Origin: Spirochaetota bacterium | Lineage (GTDB): Bacteria; Spirochaetota; UBA4802; JAFGJZ01 | Direction: 5' to 3' | DNA length: 40,707 bases | Assembly: GCA_016928815.1 (NCBI GenBank) | Contig: JAFGJZ010000156.1 | Span: 1-40,707 of the forward strand | In this document: in pieces, positions 33,563 through 40,707 of the stretch | How positions within the stretch are numbered: position 1 is the stretch's first letter | How the letters are laid out: every line of letters starts with the position of its first letter | Notes under the pieces: generated by a model | The model's input: the letters and a program-made list of their open reading frames with translations, nothing else | What the model was told of the DNA's origin: nothing | Databases searched by the model: none | Position numbers and translations under genes: made by a program

Positions 33563-34660
33563 TTATCTGATTAATCCGAATCTTGAAAAATCCATATTTT
33601 TAACCTGTTCCCAGTTAAAATAAAGTACTAATGCCTTTGCCTTAATTCTTTTTTTAGGAAGGTATCCGAAATATCTGCTGTCCTGTGAATTCTGACGGTT
33701 ATCTCCCATTGCGACTACCATTCCTTCCGGGACTATGCCCTCAATCAGATCTTTACTTGTGAAATTATCATAGTTCGTGACTCCTTTGACGTAAGGTTCA
33801 TCAATAGCGGAACCGTTGACATATACTCTGTTGTCCCTGATATGAAATTCATCACCTTCAACCGCGATACAGCGTTTAATATATTCCTTTTCTTCATCAG
33901 CAGGTGCAGGAGGATGAAAAATTATTATATCACCTTTTTGAATGTCCCTGAACTGCAGAAATTTAAAATGAATTTCATCCTTCATTCCAAGCATTTTGGG
34001 TATGGACGGTCCGTAAGTCAGTTTTTCAGCAAACAGATGGTCATTTATGAGAAGTGTATCTTCCATTGAGCCGGAAGGAATGTAGTAATTCTGCACTATA
34101 AACTGTATAATGTGAATAGCCAGAATAAATGCCATTACAATTGCATCAAAAAACTCATAAATCTTTTCAAGAACATGCGTTCTTCCGGGTGTCATGTCGT
34201 GCAGAAAATCAAAAAGTATGTCTCTGCTCTTTTCATCCAGAAAATCGACAGGAAATGAATATCTCCTTTCATCCGTATGGATGACAAGATTTGAAAAAAG
34301 ATTATATTCAATGAAAGTTATAGTACTTACCGGAATCACATACAGAAGATGATCCGTACGTATCCGGATATTGTCGTTTGAAAAAGTCAGATTTGCGGAT
34401 TTAAATTTCAGAAACATATAAATGTAACTGATTAATCGTGCAAACATGGCTGCTGTAATTAAAAAACCGGCTGCATAGATGAATTTTGAACCCGGTTTGA
34501 CAAAAGGAGTCGCAACAGCAGCAAAAAGTGTCGCATATATGAAAAAAACGGAAATCGCAAAACGCTTTGCAATAAACTTTACAAGTAATGAAACATTCTT
34601 TAATTTTAAATTAACCGGCTCATTCAGATCAAAATAACCGAATTCAAAGTATCTGAGCAT
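33563..34660 (-). CDS. lepB: Signal peptidase I with N-terminal membrane and PH-like extension
   Basis: A 365-residue enzyme that removes signal peptides. The catalytic serine is in IPSGSMEDT (Ser 198) and the general base lysine in EYIKRCIAVEGDEF (Lys 262). The GDNRQNSQDSRYFG box is complete. Before it lie about 190 residues that a minimal SPase I lacks: two hydrophobic segments (about 37-80) and a soluble stretch (about 87-152, SANLTFSNDNIRIRTDHLLY, VSTITFIEYN) like a bacterial PH/YcxB domain, then the usual anchoring helix (170-190). A strong AAGGAG precedes the ATG. It heads the operon with the penicillin-binding protein and the DUF115 gene. A TATAAT lies on the minus strand (34715-34720), without a clear -35. 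Confidence 0.93.
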   Translation of the reverse strand: MLRYFEFGYFDLNEPVNLKLKNVSLLVKFIAKRFAISVFFIYATLFAAVATPFVKPGSKFIYAAGFLITAAMFARLISYIYMFLKFKSANLTFSNDNIRIRTDHLLYVIPVSTITFIEYNLFSNLVIHTDERRYSFPVDFLDEKSRDILFDFLHDMTPGRTHVLEKIYEFFDAIVMAFILAIHIIQFIVQNYYIPSGSMEDTLLINDHLFAEKLTYGPSIPKMLGMKDEIHFKFLQFRDIQKGDIIIFHPPAPADEEKEYIKRCIAVEGDEFHIRDNRVYVNGSAIDEPYVKGVTNYDNFTSKDLIEGIVPEGMVVAMGDNRQNSQDSRYFGYLPKKRIKAKALVLYFNWEQVKNMDFSRFGLIR

Positions 34661-34780
34661 GCAAAACTCCTTAAAAATGTAACTTTAAAAATAAATGCTT
34701 GATTTATTTCTACTATTATATATACATATTGTGATTCATTAATAATTTAGTCACATATCAGTGTCTACTATTTTTTAACT

Positions 34781-36553
34781 ATGGAAAAAATAAAAAAAAA
34801 TTTGGAAAAAAAGAATCCTGACGAAATAAAGGAACTTTGTGAAAGACTCGGTCTTGAAAAAATCAGGAATGCCGACGGCCTGACAAAATTCATAAACTCA
34901 TATTCCGGTATTAACAGAATATTTTCTACTTTTAATTCATCCGATCTTGAAATAATTGAAGAACTTACATGTAATAACGGCGTCACCTACACTGAACTCA
35001 ACAGAAGGCTGAAACTTTCCATTGAGGAAATCGTGGATTTCTCCTCAAAACTAGACTACTACGGCATTGGATATACGCTGAAAAACAGAAAACACCTGAA
35101 CAACAAACTCGATAAAATTGCACTTTATCCTTCAATAGAGGAATTATTAAAACCGATAAAAAACGACAGCCTGACAATTGAAGGACTGAAATTTTCCAAA
35201 CAGTCGGGATTCAATAAAAACCTCAGAGAATTCATCAGTTTTCTGAATGAAAATGGAAACATCATGACTCTTGATTTTATCAACAAGCACTTTCCCGGTG
35301 ATAAAATTGAATCTTTATTAATGACCGCCGTTTCTGAAAAAATAATTCACATTCATCATAAACTCAGTTCTCCTTTCGAAACGATAGTTTCATCTGTTGA
35401 ATTTATTGAAAAAGCTCCGGTTATTTCCAATATCGCAAAAAAAGCCGACAACGGTTATAATATTCTGAACAATCTTTTCTATACTTACGACATAATCAGT
35501 TCTCACGGATTATTCTACACACAGCAGGAAAAATTCCGCAAGGTTGACAAAAGAAGAATAATTGACAATATTATTCCTCTATTTGATTCCGGCGGGCGCA
35601 TACTTGACGAAGACAACTCCCTGTTCATCATGCTGAAAATATTTGACATTCTTAAAGTAATGAAAGAACACCGCGGAAGCATTCATATTGAAATCGATCC
35701 TGAAAAACTTCTGAATTTTGATCCGTTTCAGATGTACCGATACATTTTTCTCAAGTCATCGGATTATGGAAATAACGAAAAGTTCAATACCACTGTTATT
35801 ATTCCGACTATAAGTGATTTAAAACTTTTAAAATCAGTATTTTCACTTTCAAAAAGTTTATCACGTGAAGACCTGATAAATCTCATCTTTCATCAGAAAA
35901 TCAAACAGGATTTTTCCATTTTCAAATCCTTTGAACATAATTTCTACAGAATAAAAGAATCGTCAATTGCACTGGCCGATGCATCCATAATTTTCGGTTT
36001 GTCCAAAATTTCAAATAATATGATTGAACTCACGGAAATAGGCAGAAAACTCATGTTCAGTCTTCCGGAAAAGAAAAGCAGCAAATGCATATATATAAAT
36101 CCCAACATGACTCTTCTTATTCCGCAAAACGAAATTCCGCCGTCCGATCTGTTTACACTGCTGAACTATATAAAAGTGGTTAAACATGACATTCTAATTG
36201 AAGCTCAGATTACAAAACAGTCAATTCTGAATGCCTATAAACGCAAAATGGGACCGGCAGTTTTCATGACCATGCTGCTGAATAATTCAAAAAACGATAT
36301 TCCTCAGAATTTTTCATTCCTGATTGATGAATGGATTCATCAGCTGAATGAAGTAAGTATCGGTTATGTAACGCTTTTAAGATCCAGCAGCAGCGCATTT
36401 CTGGACAATCTCATGCATCATAAAAAGAAAGTAATTATTGCGCGTATTAATGAAAATTTTGCGGTCATAGACAGAAACAGAATTGATGAAATCACATCTC
36501 TTGCGGATGATGACAGTACACAGATATCTATTGATGATGAATTAAAATTTTAA
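34781..36553 (+). CDS. Stand-alone XPB/Ssl2-type helicase-associated domain protein
   Basis: A 590-residue soluble protein. Residues about 436-550 resemble the Helicase_C_3 (XPB/Ssl2-like N-terminal) domain: CIYINPNMTLLIPQNEIPPS, then ITKQSILNAYKRKM and DIPQNFSFLIDEWIHQLNEV. Upstream parts are helical and winged-helix-like (NSSDLEIIEELTCNNGVTYTE). No helicase motifs are present. The nearest relatives I know of are actinobacterial helicase-associated proteins encoded beside XPB. No ribosome site is visible before the ATG, so it may be leaderless or use another signal. The stop overlaps the convergent small gene by 4 bp. The domain call is moderate; the function is unknown. Confidence 0.65.
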   Translation: MEKIKKNLEKKNPDEIKELCERLGLEKIRNADGLTKFINSYSGINRIFSTFNSSDLEIIEELTCNNGVTYTELNRRLKLSIEEIVDFSSKLDYYGIGYTLKNRKHLNNKLDKIALYPSIEELLKPIKNDSLTIEGLKFSKQSGFNKNLREFISFLNENGNIMTLDFINKHFPGDKIESLLMTAVSEKIIHIHHKLSSPFETIVSSVEFIEKAPVISNIAKKADNGYNILNNLFYTYDIISSHGLFYTQQEKFRKVDKRRIIDNIIPLFDSGGRILDEDNSLFIMLKIFDILKVMKEHRGSIHIEIDPEKLLNFDPFQMYRYIFLKSSDYGNNEKFNTTVIIPTISDLKLLKSVFSLSKSLSREDLINLIFHQKIKQDFSIFKSFEHNFYRIKESSIALADASIIFGLSKISNNMIELTEIGRKLMFSLPEKKSSKCIYINPNMTLLIPQNEIPPSDLFTLLNYIKVVKHDILIEAQITKQSILNAYKRKMGPAVFMTMLLNNSKNDIPQNFSFLIDEWIHQLNEVSIGYVTLLRSSSSAFLDNLMHHKKKVIIARINENFAVIDRNRIDEITSLADDDSTQISIDDELKF

Positions 36554-36816
36554 TTAACAGTAATTCGTTTTTTAATATCCCACTTTATAAATTCACTTAA
36601 TGCATTTATAGTACTGGAACTGACGAAATATATTCTATCCTGATGCAGTACAAGCAGACCTTTATAGTGTGAAAATTTCATCTGATGGTCAACATATCCG
36701 ATAGGTTCAACCATCTTCCAGTTTTCACAGTTTTTCAAAACCGGTATTTTTTTAAGATGAAGCTCGGCTATTACACCGTCTTTCACAGAATTTCTTAAAA
36801 CTTTTTCCCATTCCAT
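36550..36816 (-). CDS. Small protein of unknown function
   Basis: An 88-residue protein, predicted mixed alpha/beta (VIAELHLKKIPVLKNCENWK, GLLVLHQDRIYFVSSSTIN). GGA lies 6 nt before the ATG. It converges on the helicase-associated gene with a 4-bp overlap. I do not recognise it. Confidence 0.55.
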   Translation of the reverse strand: MEWEKVLRNSVKDGVIAELHLKKIPVLKNCENWKMVEPIGYVDHQMKFSHYKGLLVLHQDRIYFVSSSTINALSEFIKWDIKKRITVN

Positions 36817-36912
36817 AGTTTTTCCATGTAGTTTAAAGTTTAATTATAAACAGTATCACAACCTGCAGTACCTATACAATATAATATTTTTTCTTAACAA
36901 ATCAAGTACGAT

Positions 36913-37476
36913 TTATCTAATATATTTTTCCGTTGTCATGTACCAGATGTTTTTACGCAGAACGTAAAAAGCCGTAACCGTATATTCCCTGCAACTGAAA
37001 TCTATTTCTGCAGATTTACTGTTTACCTTTTTTTTGTCAATTGATAAATTTTTATCGTAAGGCGCAAATAACAGCGATAAAGTAAGATATGATTCCATGT
37101 AATACCGGTTATTTATTATTGCTCCCGGGACTGCGGGAGGATTCTGCATGTTAAAAATCATTCTTTTCACAATACTTTCCGGCTCAGCTTTATTTAAAGC
37201 CGCTGCTGAAGGAAAGCCGAGCCTTTCTGCAACAAGTCCCGCTGTTTTTTTATCTTTTCCGATTTTCCTGATTAAGCTGAATATTTCCTTTTTGAGATCT
37301 GAATCGGTATAGTCGGAAAAAAGAACATACAGGTTTTTGTTTCTGAAAAGTTCCCTGTAATGATCCACTGATTCTTCGAGACCGTTATCATTTTTCCAGC
37401 CGTAAGCGGAGCCCTTAAAAAGAATTAATGCAAATAAAAAACCGGATAATATATAATTACTTTTTCTGAATCTCAT
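36913..37476 (-). CDS. Exported protein of unknown function
   Basis: A 187-residue protein with a signal peptide (residues 1-25, ending SAYGWK). The mature part begins with helices (HYRELFRNKNLYVLFSDY, then FSLIRKIGKDKKTAGLVAER) and ends with strands that suggest a beta-sheet (YTVTAFYVLRKNIWYMTTEK). No family is recognised. The ATG lies inside the end of the upstream coiled-coil gene (20-bp overlap, different frame), so translation is coupled. Confidence 0.6.
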   Translation of the reverse strand: MRFRKSNYILSGFLFALILFKGSAYGWKNDNGLEESVDHYRELFRNKNLYVLFSDYTDSDLKKEIFSLIRKIGKDKKTAGLVAERLGFPSAAALNKAEPESIVKRMIFNMQNPPAVPGAIINNRYYMESYLTLSLLFAPYDKNLSIDKKKVNSKSAEIDFSCREYTVTAFYVLRKNIWYMTTEKYIR

Positions 37477-38323
37477 TCTTTAATTTTTCATTTTCTTCGG
37501 AAAGTTCTTTAATTTTTAATTCAAGTTCCTTGATTCTGAGATGAAGCTGTTTGGCCTCTTCCCTTCCAAGCTCGACGTTTTTTTCATGTGCTTCAAGAAT
37601 CTCAGCCCGTGTTCTGAGTTCATGACTTGAGAATTCCAAAACTGCTTCCTGTGCCTTAATCGTATCATTTGCATCAAGCAGTTCCTTATGACGAAGCTGA
37701 TCAAGCATCTGCTCGGCATGAAGAAACGTTTTTACTTCAAAAAGTTCTTTCTGTTTTGAAATCGAAAAAGTTTTTATAGCTTCATTAAGTTTAACCTGTT
37801 CGGAAAGCATACTTTTTTCAAATTCTATAATTTTATGAAAAACTTCCTTTTCCTGTTCATTTTCAAACATATCTTTTTTATGAATTCTTACAAGACTTTC
37901 AAACGCCTCGATGCGTTCTTCAGCCTCGTGGGAAATATCTTTCATAATATCCCTGTATTTTTCAACAATTACGGATTTTTCCAGAATAAGAGTCAGTTCG
38001 CGCTGTCTCAGCGGTCTTTCAACAATCTCCAGATACATTATATTTTTAGTATAATTACATGCAGACTTAACCTGTTCTTTATCAACAACAAGAATTTTCA
38101 TAAAATTATTCAGGCTGCTGTTCGATACCAGGTTATCAATTACTTTTGAAACAGATATTTCCTTATAATCAATCACTAATATATTCAATTCGGACGTACT
38201 GAAAGTTTCATTGCCTGTTAAATCACTTCTTTTAACAGATTTCAGTCCCAGAACATTCATTGTTTCTGCAATATCATTAATCTCGCTATTATCTGTATAA
38301 AACCATACTATTGCATCTTTCAT
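37457..38323 (-). CDS. Degenerate receiver-like domain with long coiled coil
   Basis: A 288-residue protein. Residues 1-115 look like a CheY-type receiver fold: a central ILVIDY with the possible phospho-Asp, KILVVDKEQV, and VERPLRQRELTLILEK in place of the K-P switch helix. The usual acidic pair after strand 1 is missing (IVWFYTDNSE), so phosphorylation is doubtful. From about 120 to the end it is a coiled coil (IRIKELELKIKELSEENEKL-like heptads). The start is the ATG at 38323 behind GGAAG; the open frame runs 20 codons further. It overlaps the downstream exported-protein gene by 20 bp. It may be a scaffold or signalling protein. Confidence 0.62.
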   Translation of the reverse strand: MKDAIVWFYTDNSEINDIAETMNVLGLKSVKRSDLTGNETFSTSELNILVIDYKEISVSKVIDNLVSNSSLNNFMKILVVDKEQVKSACNYTKNIMYLEIVERPLRQRELTLILEKSVIVEKYRDIMKDISHEAEERIEAFESLVRIHKKDMFENEQEKEVFHKIIEFEKSMLSEQVKLNEAIKTFSISKQKELFEVKTFLHAEQMLDQLRHKELLDANDTIKAQEAVLEFSSHELRTRAEILEAHEKNVELGREEAKQLHLRIKELELKIKELSEENEKLKNEIQKK

Positions 38324-38536
38324 CTTGACTTCCCTTCCGCATTTATTCGAAATTTCATATTTTATATAACTATAAATTAGCACAGGTTTTTTTTCAATGA
38401 TTTTTTTTATTTAGTGTACGCTATCCGAACACTTGAACCTGCACTGAAAACGGAACTTTTTTAAACAAACATTGAAAAAGTCTTGATTATATTGAAAATA
38501 ATCATAAATTTAGTAAAATTAATCCGGAGTAATTTT

Positions 38537-38872
38537 ATGGCCACCCTTCAATATTCAGTTACAAGATCAGGCAACATTTCATTTATATCAATCGGCGGCA
38601 GCCTTGATGCGAAAACATCACCCATGCTGAATTCAAAATTCGAGGAAGAGCTGAAAAAATCACCGAATATCATAATAATCAACATGAAAAATCTTGATTA
38701 TATTGCGAGTGCGGGACTCGGGATACTTATCTCATTGAATGAAAAAATGAACTCCCGGAAAAAAGATCTCAGGCTATGCGAAGCATCTGAAAAAGTCAGA
38801 AAAATATTCAAAGCACTGGGTTTTGATACTCTTTTTTCATTCTATAAAACAGAAAAAGATGCATCAAAGTAA
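38537..38872 (+). CDS. STAS-domain anti-sigma factor antagonist-like protein
   Basis: A 111-residue STAS protein: FISIGGSLDAKTSPMLNSKF, then NIIIINMKNLDYIASAGLGILISLNEK with the phospho-acceptor serine region (YIASAGLG), then VRKIFKALGFDTLFSFY. The start is the ATG at 38537 behind CCGGAG. It is followed within 7 bp by an RsbW-like kinase, so the two probably form a partner-switch pair as in Rsb/SpoIIA systems. No sigma factor is adjacent, so the controlled target is unknown. Confidence 0.9.
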   Translation: MATLQYSVTRSGNISFISIGGSLDAKTSPMLNSKFEEELKKSPNIIIINMKNLDYIASAGLGILISLNEKMNSRKKDLRLCEASEKVRKIFKALGFDTLFSFYKTEKDASK

Positions 38873-38879
38873 GAACTTG

Positions 38880-39296
38880 ATGTTTAAAAAAAAATATGTA
38901 ATAAACCGCAACGTCGAATCACTTGATATATTAAGGGAGTCGCTGAATGCAGACATGGAAACATACGGCTTTAATCACGAACTCATATCGCATTTTGAAC
39001 TTTGCATTTATGAAATAATCATCAATATAATTGAACACTCAAAACTTCCCGAAGACTGCAATCCTGATACAATACTGAGAGTTTTTGAAAAAAACGGGGA
39101 TCTCATTTCTGAAATAATCTATTATGCGGAAAAGTTCGATTACACCGCAAAAAAAATGCCGGACATAGAAACGCATTTCAAATCCGGCCATGACCGCGGA
39201 CTCGGTGTTTATATCATCCGGACGCTTATGGAAAAATTCTCATATTCATTCAGAAAATACAGAAACAAAATAATCATAAGCAAAAAAATCATATAG
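38880..39296 (+). CDS. RsbW-like anti-sigma factor kinase (HATPase_c)
   Basis: A 138-residue protein of the SpoIIAB/RsbW fold. The N-box is EIIINIIEHS and the G2 region is HDRGLGVYIIRTLMEKF. The expected adenine-binding D-x-G-x-x-F-D segment reads YYAEKFDYTAKKMP, so the aspartate and glycine are lost while the FDY part remains. It would normally bind a sigma factor and phosphorylate the STAS partner encoded just before it. The start is uncertain: I chose the ATG at 38880; 38859 is also possible and would overlap the STAS gene. The stop overlaps the convergent gene by 8 bp. Confidence 0.78.
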   Translation: MFKKKYVINRNVESLDILRESLNADMETYGFNHELISHFELCIYEIIINIIEHSKLPEDCNPDTILRVFEKNGDLISEIIYYAEKFDYTAKKMPDIETHFKSGHDRGLGVYIIRTLMEKFSYSFRKYRNKIIISKKII

Positions 39297-40194
39297 AATC
39301 CCAGAGATTTCTTTTTTCAATCAGATCAAAAAAACTTTTTTCAAACATGTCAATCTCGTCATAGTTCGGGGTTGAGGGATCACCGCGGAAAAGCACAATA
39401 TACTTGGAAATATAGAGAAGGGCTTTTTTGATCTGACCTGATCTTATGCATTTCACAACCTCATGGTAAATCAGAACGGCCACACTGTCCATGATATCCT
39501 TTCTGAAACCCTTATGCATATATTCAATACTGTCTATCATGGGATATATGCTCTTATGCAGATTCGGATCCTTTGGAGTTGATACCCTCAGCAGATAGGA
39601 CATTATATCTTTTTTAACCTGAAACGGCGCTTTGTCCTTTACTGACTGCTGAAATTCCCTGATAAGGGAATCGGAAAGTTTTCTCTCTTTCTCTATATCA
39701 TCAGCATGCTTGCGTGTTATCTCAGCAAGTTCCTTGAACTGATCCTCAGGTATACTTTCAATTTCCTCTTCAAAACGCCTGTTCGCCTTTTTAAACTGGA
39801 AATCACTGAAATCCCTGAACGGTTTATACAGCAGATTAATAAACTGAAGAGCCTCTTCTGAATAGGCAATATCAGCATTTTCCTTTATCACCTTAAGAAA
39901 AGAAAGTGCGATATTTCCCGGAATGGAAAGATCAAGCTGATTTTTTGAAACTGATTTAACAATTGTTTCCTTATATAGAGCGGCAATGTTAGACAGATCG
40001 CCTTTTTCTTCACATTTCCTGATTTTCGAAATGAGTGAATTTATATCAGTGTTATTCTCCGACTTGGACCATACAGAAAGCGGAAGCACAAGATATTTAT
40101 GATAATAATTTCTTCCGTAGTCGGCAAGTGACTTAATGATTTTAATGTAATTATTTACTAGAGGCAGCCTGATCTGTTCAACATAGTTATCCAT
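39289..40194 (-). CDS. Helical protein of unknown function
   Basis: A 301-residue, predicted all-helical soluble protein with repeated acidic and basic stretches (FEEEIESIPEDQFKELAEI, HADDIEKERKLSDSLIREF). No signal peptide or membrane segment is clear. I recognise no family. The start is the ATG at 40194, with GGGAA 5 nt before it; the first in-frame ATG (40209) has no ribosome site. The divergent gap to 40402 holds the promoter of the next plus-strand gene and no other feature I can name. Confidence 0.6.
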   Translation of the reverse strand: MDNYVEQIRLPLVNNYIKIIKSLADYGRNYYHKYLVLPLSVWSKSENNTDINSLISKIRKCEEKGDLSNIAALYKETIVKSVSKNQLDLSIPGNIALSFLKVIKENADIAYSEEALQFINLLYKPFRDFSDFQFKKANRRFEEEIESIPEDQFKELAEITRKHADDIEKERKLSDSLIREFQQSVKDKAPFQVKKDIMSYLLRVSTPKDPNLHKSIYPMIDSIEYMHKGFRKDIMDSVAVLIYHEVVKCIRSGQIKKALLYISKYIVLFRGDPSTPNYDEIDMFEKSFFDLIEKRNLWDSI

Positions 40195-40336
40195 TGATTT
40201 CCCGCTCATTATATTATAAGTACTGCCGAAATAATTCCGGTTTTACCGGCAGGCGCATATCTTTTTACTGCAACAGAGAATAAGACACCTGTCAAATAAC
40301 ATACGTATTTATTTTAATTTGTCAATGACATTTTTA

Positions 40337-40364
40337 TTGACATAATACTTCCAAATGCTAATGT
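40337..40364 (+). promoter_or_regulatory. Extended -10 promoter of the holin-like gene
   Basis: A perfect TTGACA (40337-40342) is followed after 16 bp by TAATGT (40359-40364), preceded by TGC, which makes an extended -10. The start would be near 40371, about 32 nt before the ATG at 40403. Confidence 0.5.
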
Positions 40365-40402
40365 AAAGATATGAAAATTTAAAAACATACTGAAGGTAAA
40401 AC

Positions 40403-40707
40403 ATGAAAATCAATATACGCGCATTTGCCCTGTCATTTACAATATGTGTTTCAGTTCCCTTTATTGCCATTTTTATCTGGTGTTCAGCCAATAATTTCGG
40501 ATCACTAGTCGTCCAGATATTTGAATCCCTGCATCCATCAGGAGGATATTCCATTATCAGAAACATGAATTCAGGCTTTACTTCAAAAATACCGGGTATT
40601 GCGATTAATTCAGCATATATCCTGATTGATTCCTTCATTTCAGCGTTTGTATTTGCATCATTTTACAATTTTTTCATTAAGATCATGAACTCAGCAAAAA
40701 AGAATTA
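40403..40707 (+). CDS. Small holin-like membrane protein, cut or just ending at the window edge
   Basis: The ATG at 40403 follows GAAGG. The frame stays open for 101 codons, and the last two bases (TA) could be the start of a stop codon or of another residue. The sequence MKINIRAFALSFTICVSVPF begins a membrane helix; a second hydrophobic segment reads SAYILIDSFISAFVFASFYN. The spacing and the IDSFISAFVFASFYNFF pattern resemble small two-helix proteins annotated as the bacteriophage holin family in bacteria. No phage genes are near. It probably acts in the inner membrane. Confidence 0.55.
   Translation, partial: MKINIRAFALSFTICVSVPFIAIFIWCSANNFGSLVVQIFESLHPSGGYSIIRNMNSGFTSKIPGIAINSAYILIDSFISAFVFASFYNFFIKIMNSAKKN

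Noticed and set aside
34715..34720. Perfect TATAAT on the minus strand before lepB
   Set aside because: No -35 box at 16-18 bp is convincing in this AT-rich gap, so it is not listed as a promoter.
40309..40638. Minus-strand open frame of 109 codons at the right edge
   Set aside because: It is antisense to the holin-like gene, which has a promoter, ribosome site and membrane helices.

Overview
The window is a gene-dense, AT-rich (roughly 36% G+C by eye) stretch of bacterial chromosome, most likely from a spirochaete (phylum Spirochaetota). The evidence is a FlaA-type periplasmic-flagellar sheath protein (18138-18794), a DUF115/Maf-type flagellar glycosyltransferase (29874-31715), several lipoproteins with relaxed lipoboxes, an Omp85-like POTRA protein and an MlaE/F/D-type lipid transporter, which together also imply a diderm envelope. 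Genus is not resolved. I see no tRNA, rRNA, CRISPR array, insertion sequence or prophage, so this looks like core and lineage-specific chromosome rather than an island.

Layout. 38-4551 (minus): a YbiT-like ABC-F ATPase, a Uup-like ABC-F ATPase whose C-terminal domain is split off by a one-base frameshift in an A9 run, and a LacI-family regulator. 4630-4685: nested inverted repeats. 4714-7489 (minus): serS then a CsgG/TolB-like exported protein. 7688-8911 (plus): a POTRA/outer-membrane barrel protein, facing a small lipoprotein and a DUF3795 cysteine-rich protein. 10100-12900 (plus): promoter, FMN riboswitch, an ATPase-permease fusion, an NMT1/THI5-like binding protein and a terminator, read as a probable riboflavin (or flavin precursor) importer. 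12909-17848 (minus): an aromatic-rich repeat protein, mlaE-, mlaF- and mlaD-like genes and threonine aldolase, tightly spaced. 18008-18823: flaA-like gene with its own promoter and terminator. 18862-20366 (minus): a 96-residue unknown protein coupled to an archaeal-type phosphoglycerate mutase. 20651-21156: a 42-residue zinc-ribbon protein and a STAS protein. 21153-23165 (minus): a lipoprotein with PPC-type repeats and a second lipoprotein. 23380-27503: glgX behind a near-consensus promoter, followed by a membrane-anchored coiled-coil/TPR-like protein.

27504-40707: an acyltransferase, a tandem GNAT protein, then a compact envelope cluster (signal peptidase I, a PASTA-containing class B penicillin-binding protein and the DUF115 glycosyltransferase, with 4-bp spacing or 11-bp overlap). 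After it come a stand-alone protein with an XPB-type helicase-associated domain, several unknowns, a degenerate receiver/coiled-coil protein, a STAS plus RsbW-like kinase pair, and at the right edge a cut small holin-like membrane protein.

Most notable points: the FMN-riboswitch ABC operon with fused ATPase and permease; the about-20-residue aromatic repeat protein heading the Mla-type operon; the Uup frameshift; a YbiT-like protein in which both halves of one composite ATP site look degenerate; a signal peptidase with a long N-terminal extension; and the helicase-associated domain protein without a helicase.
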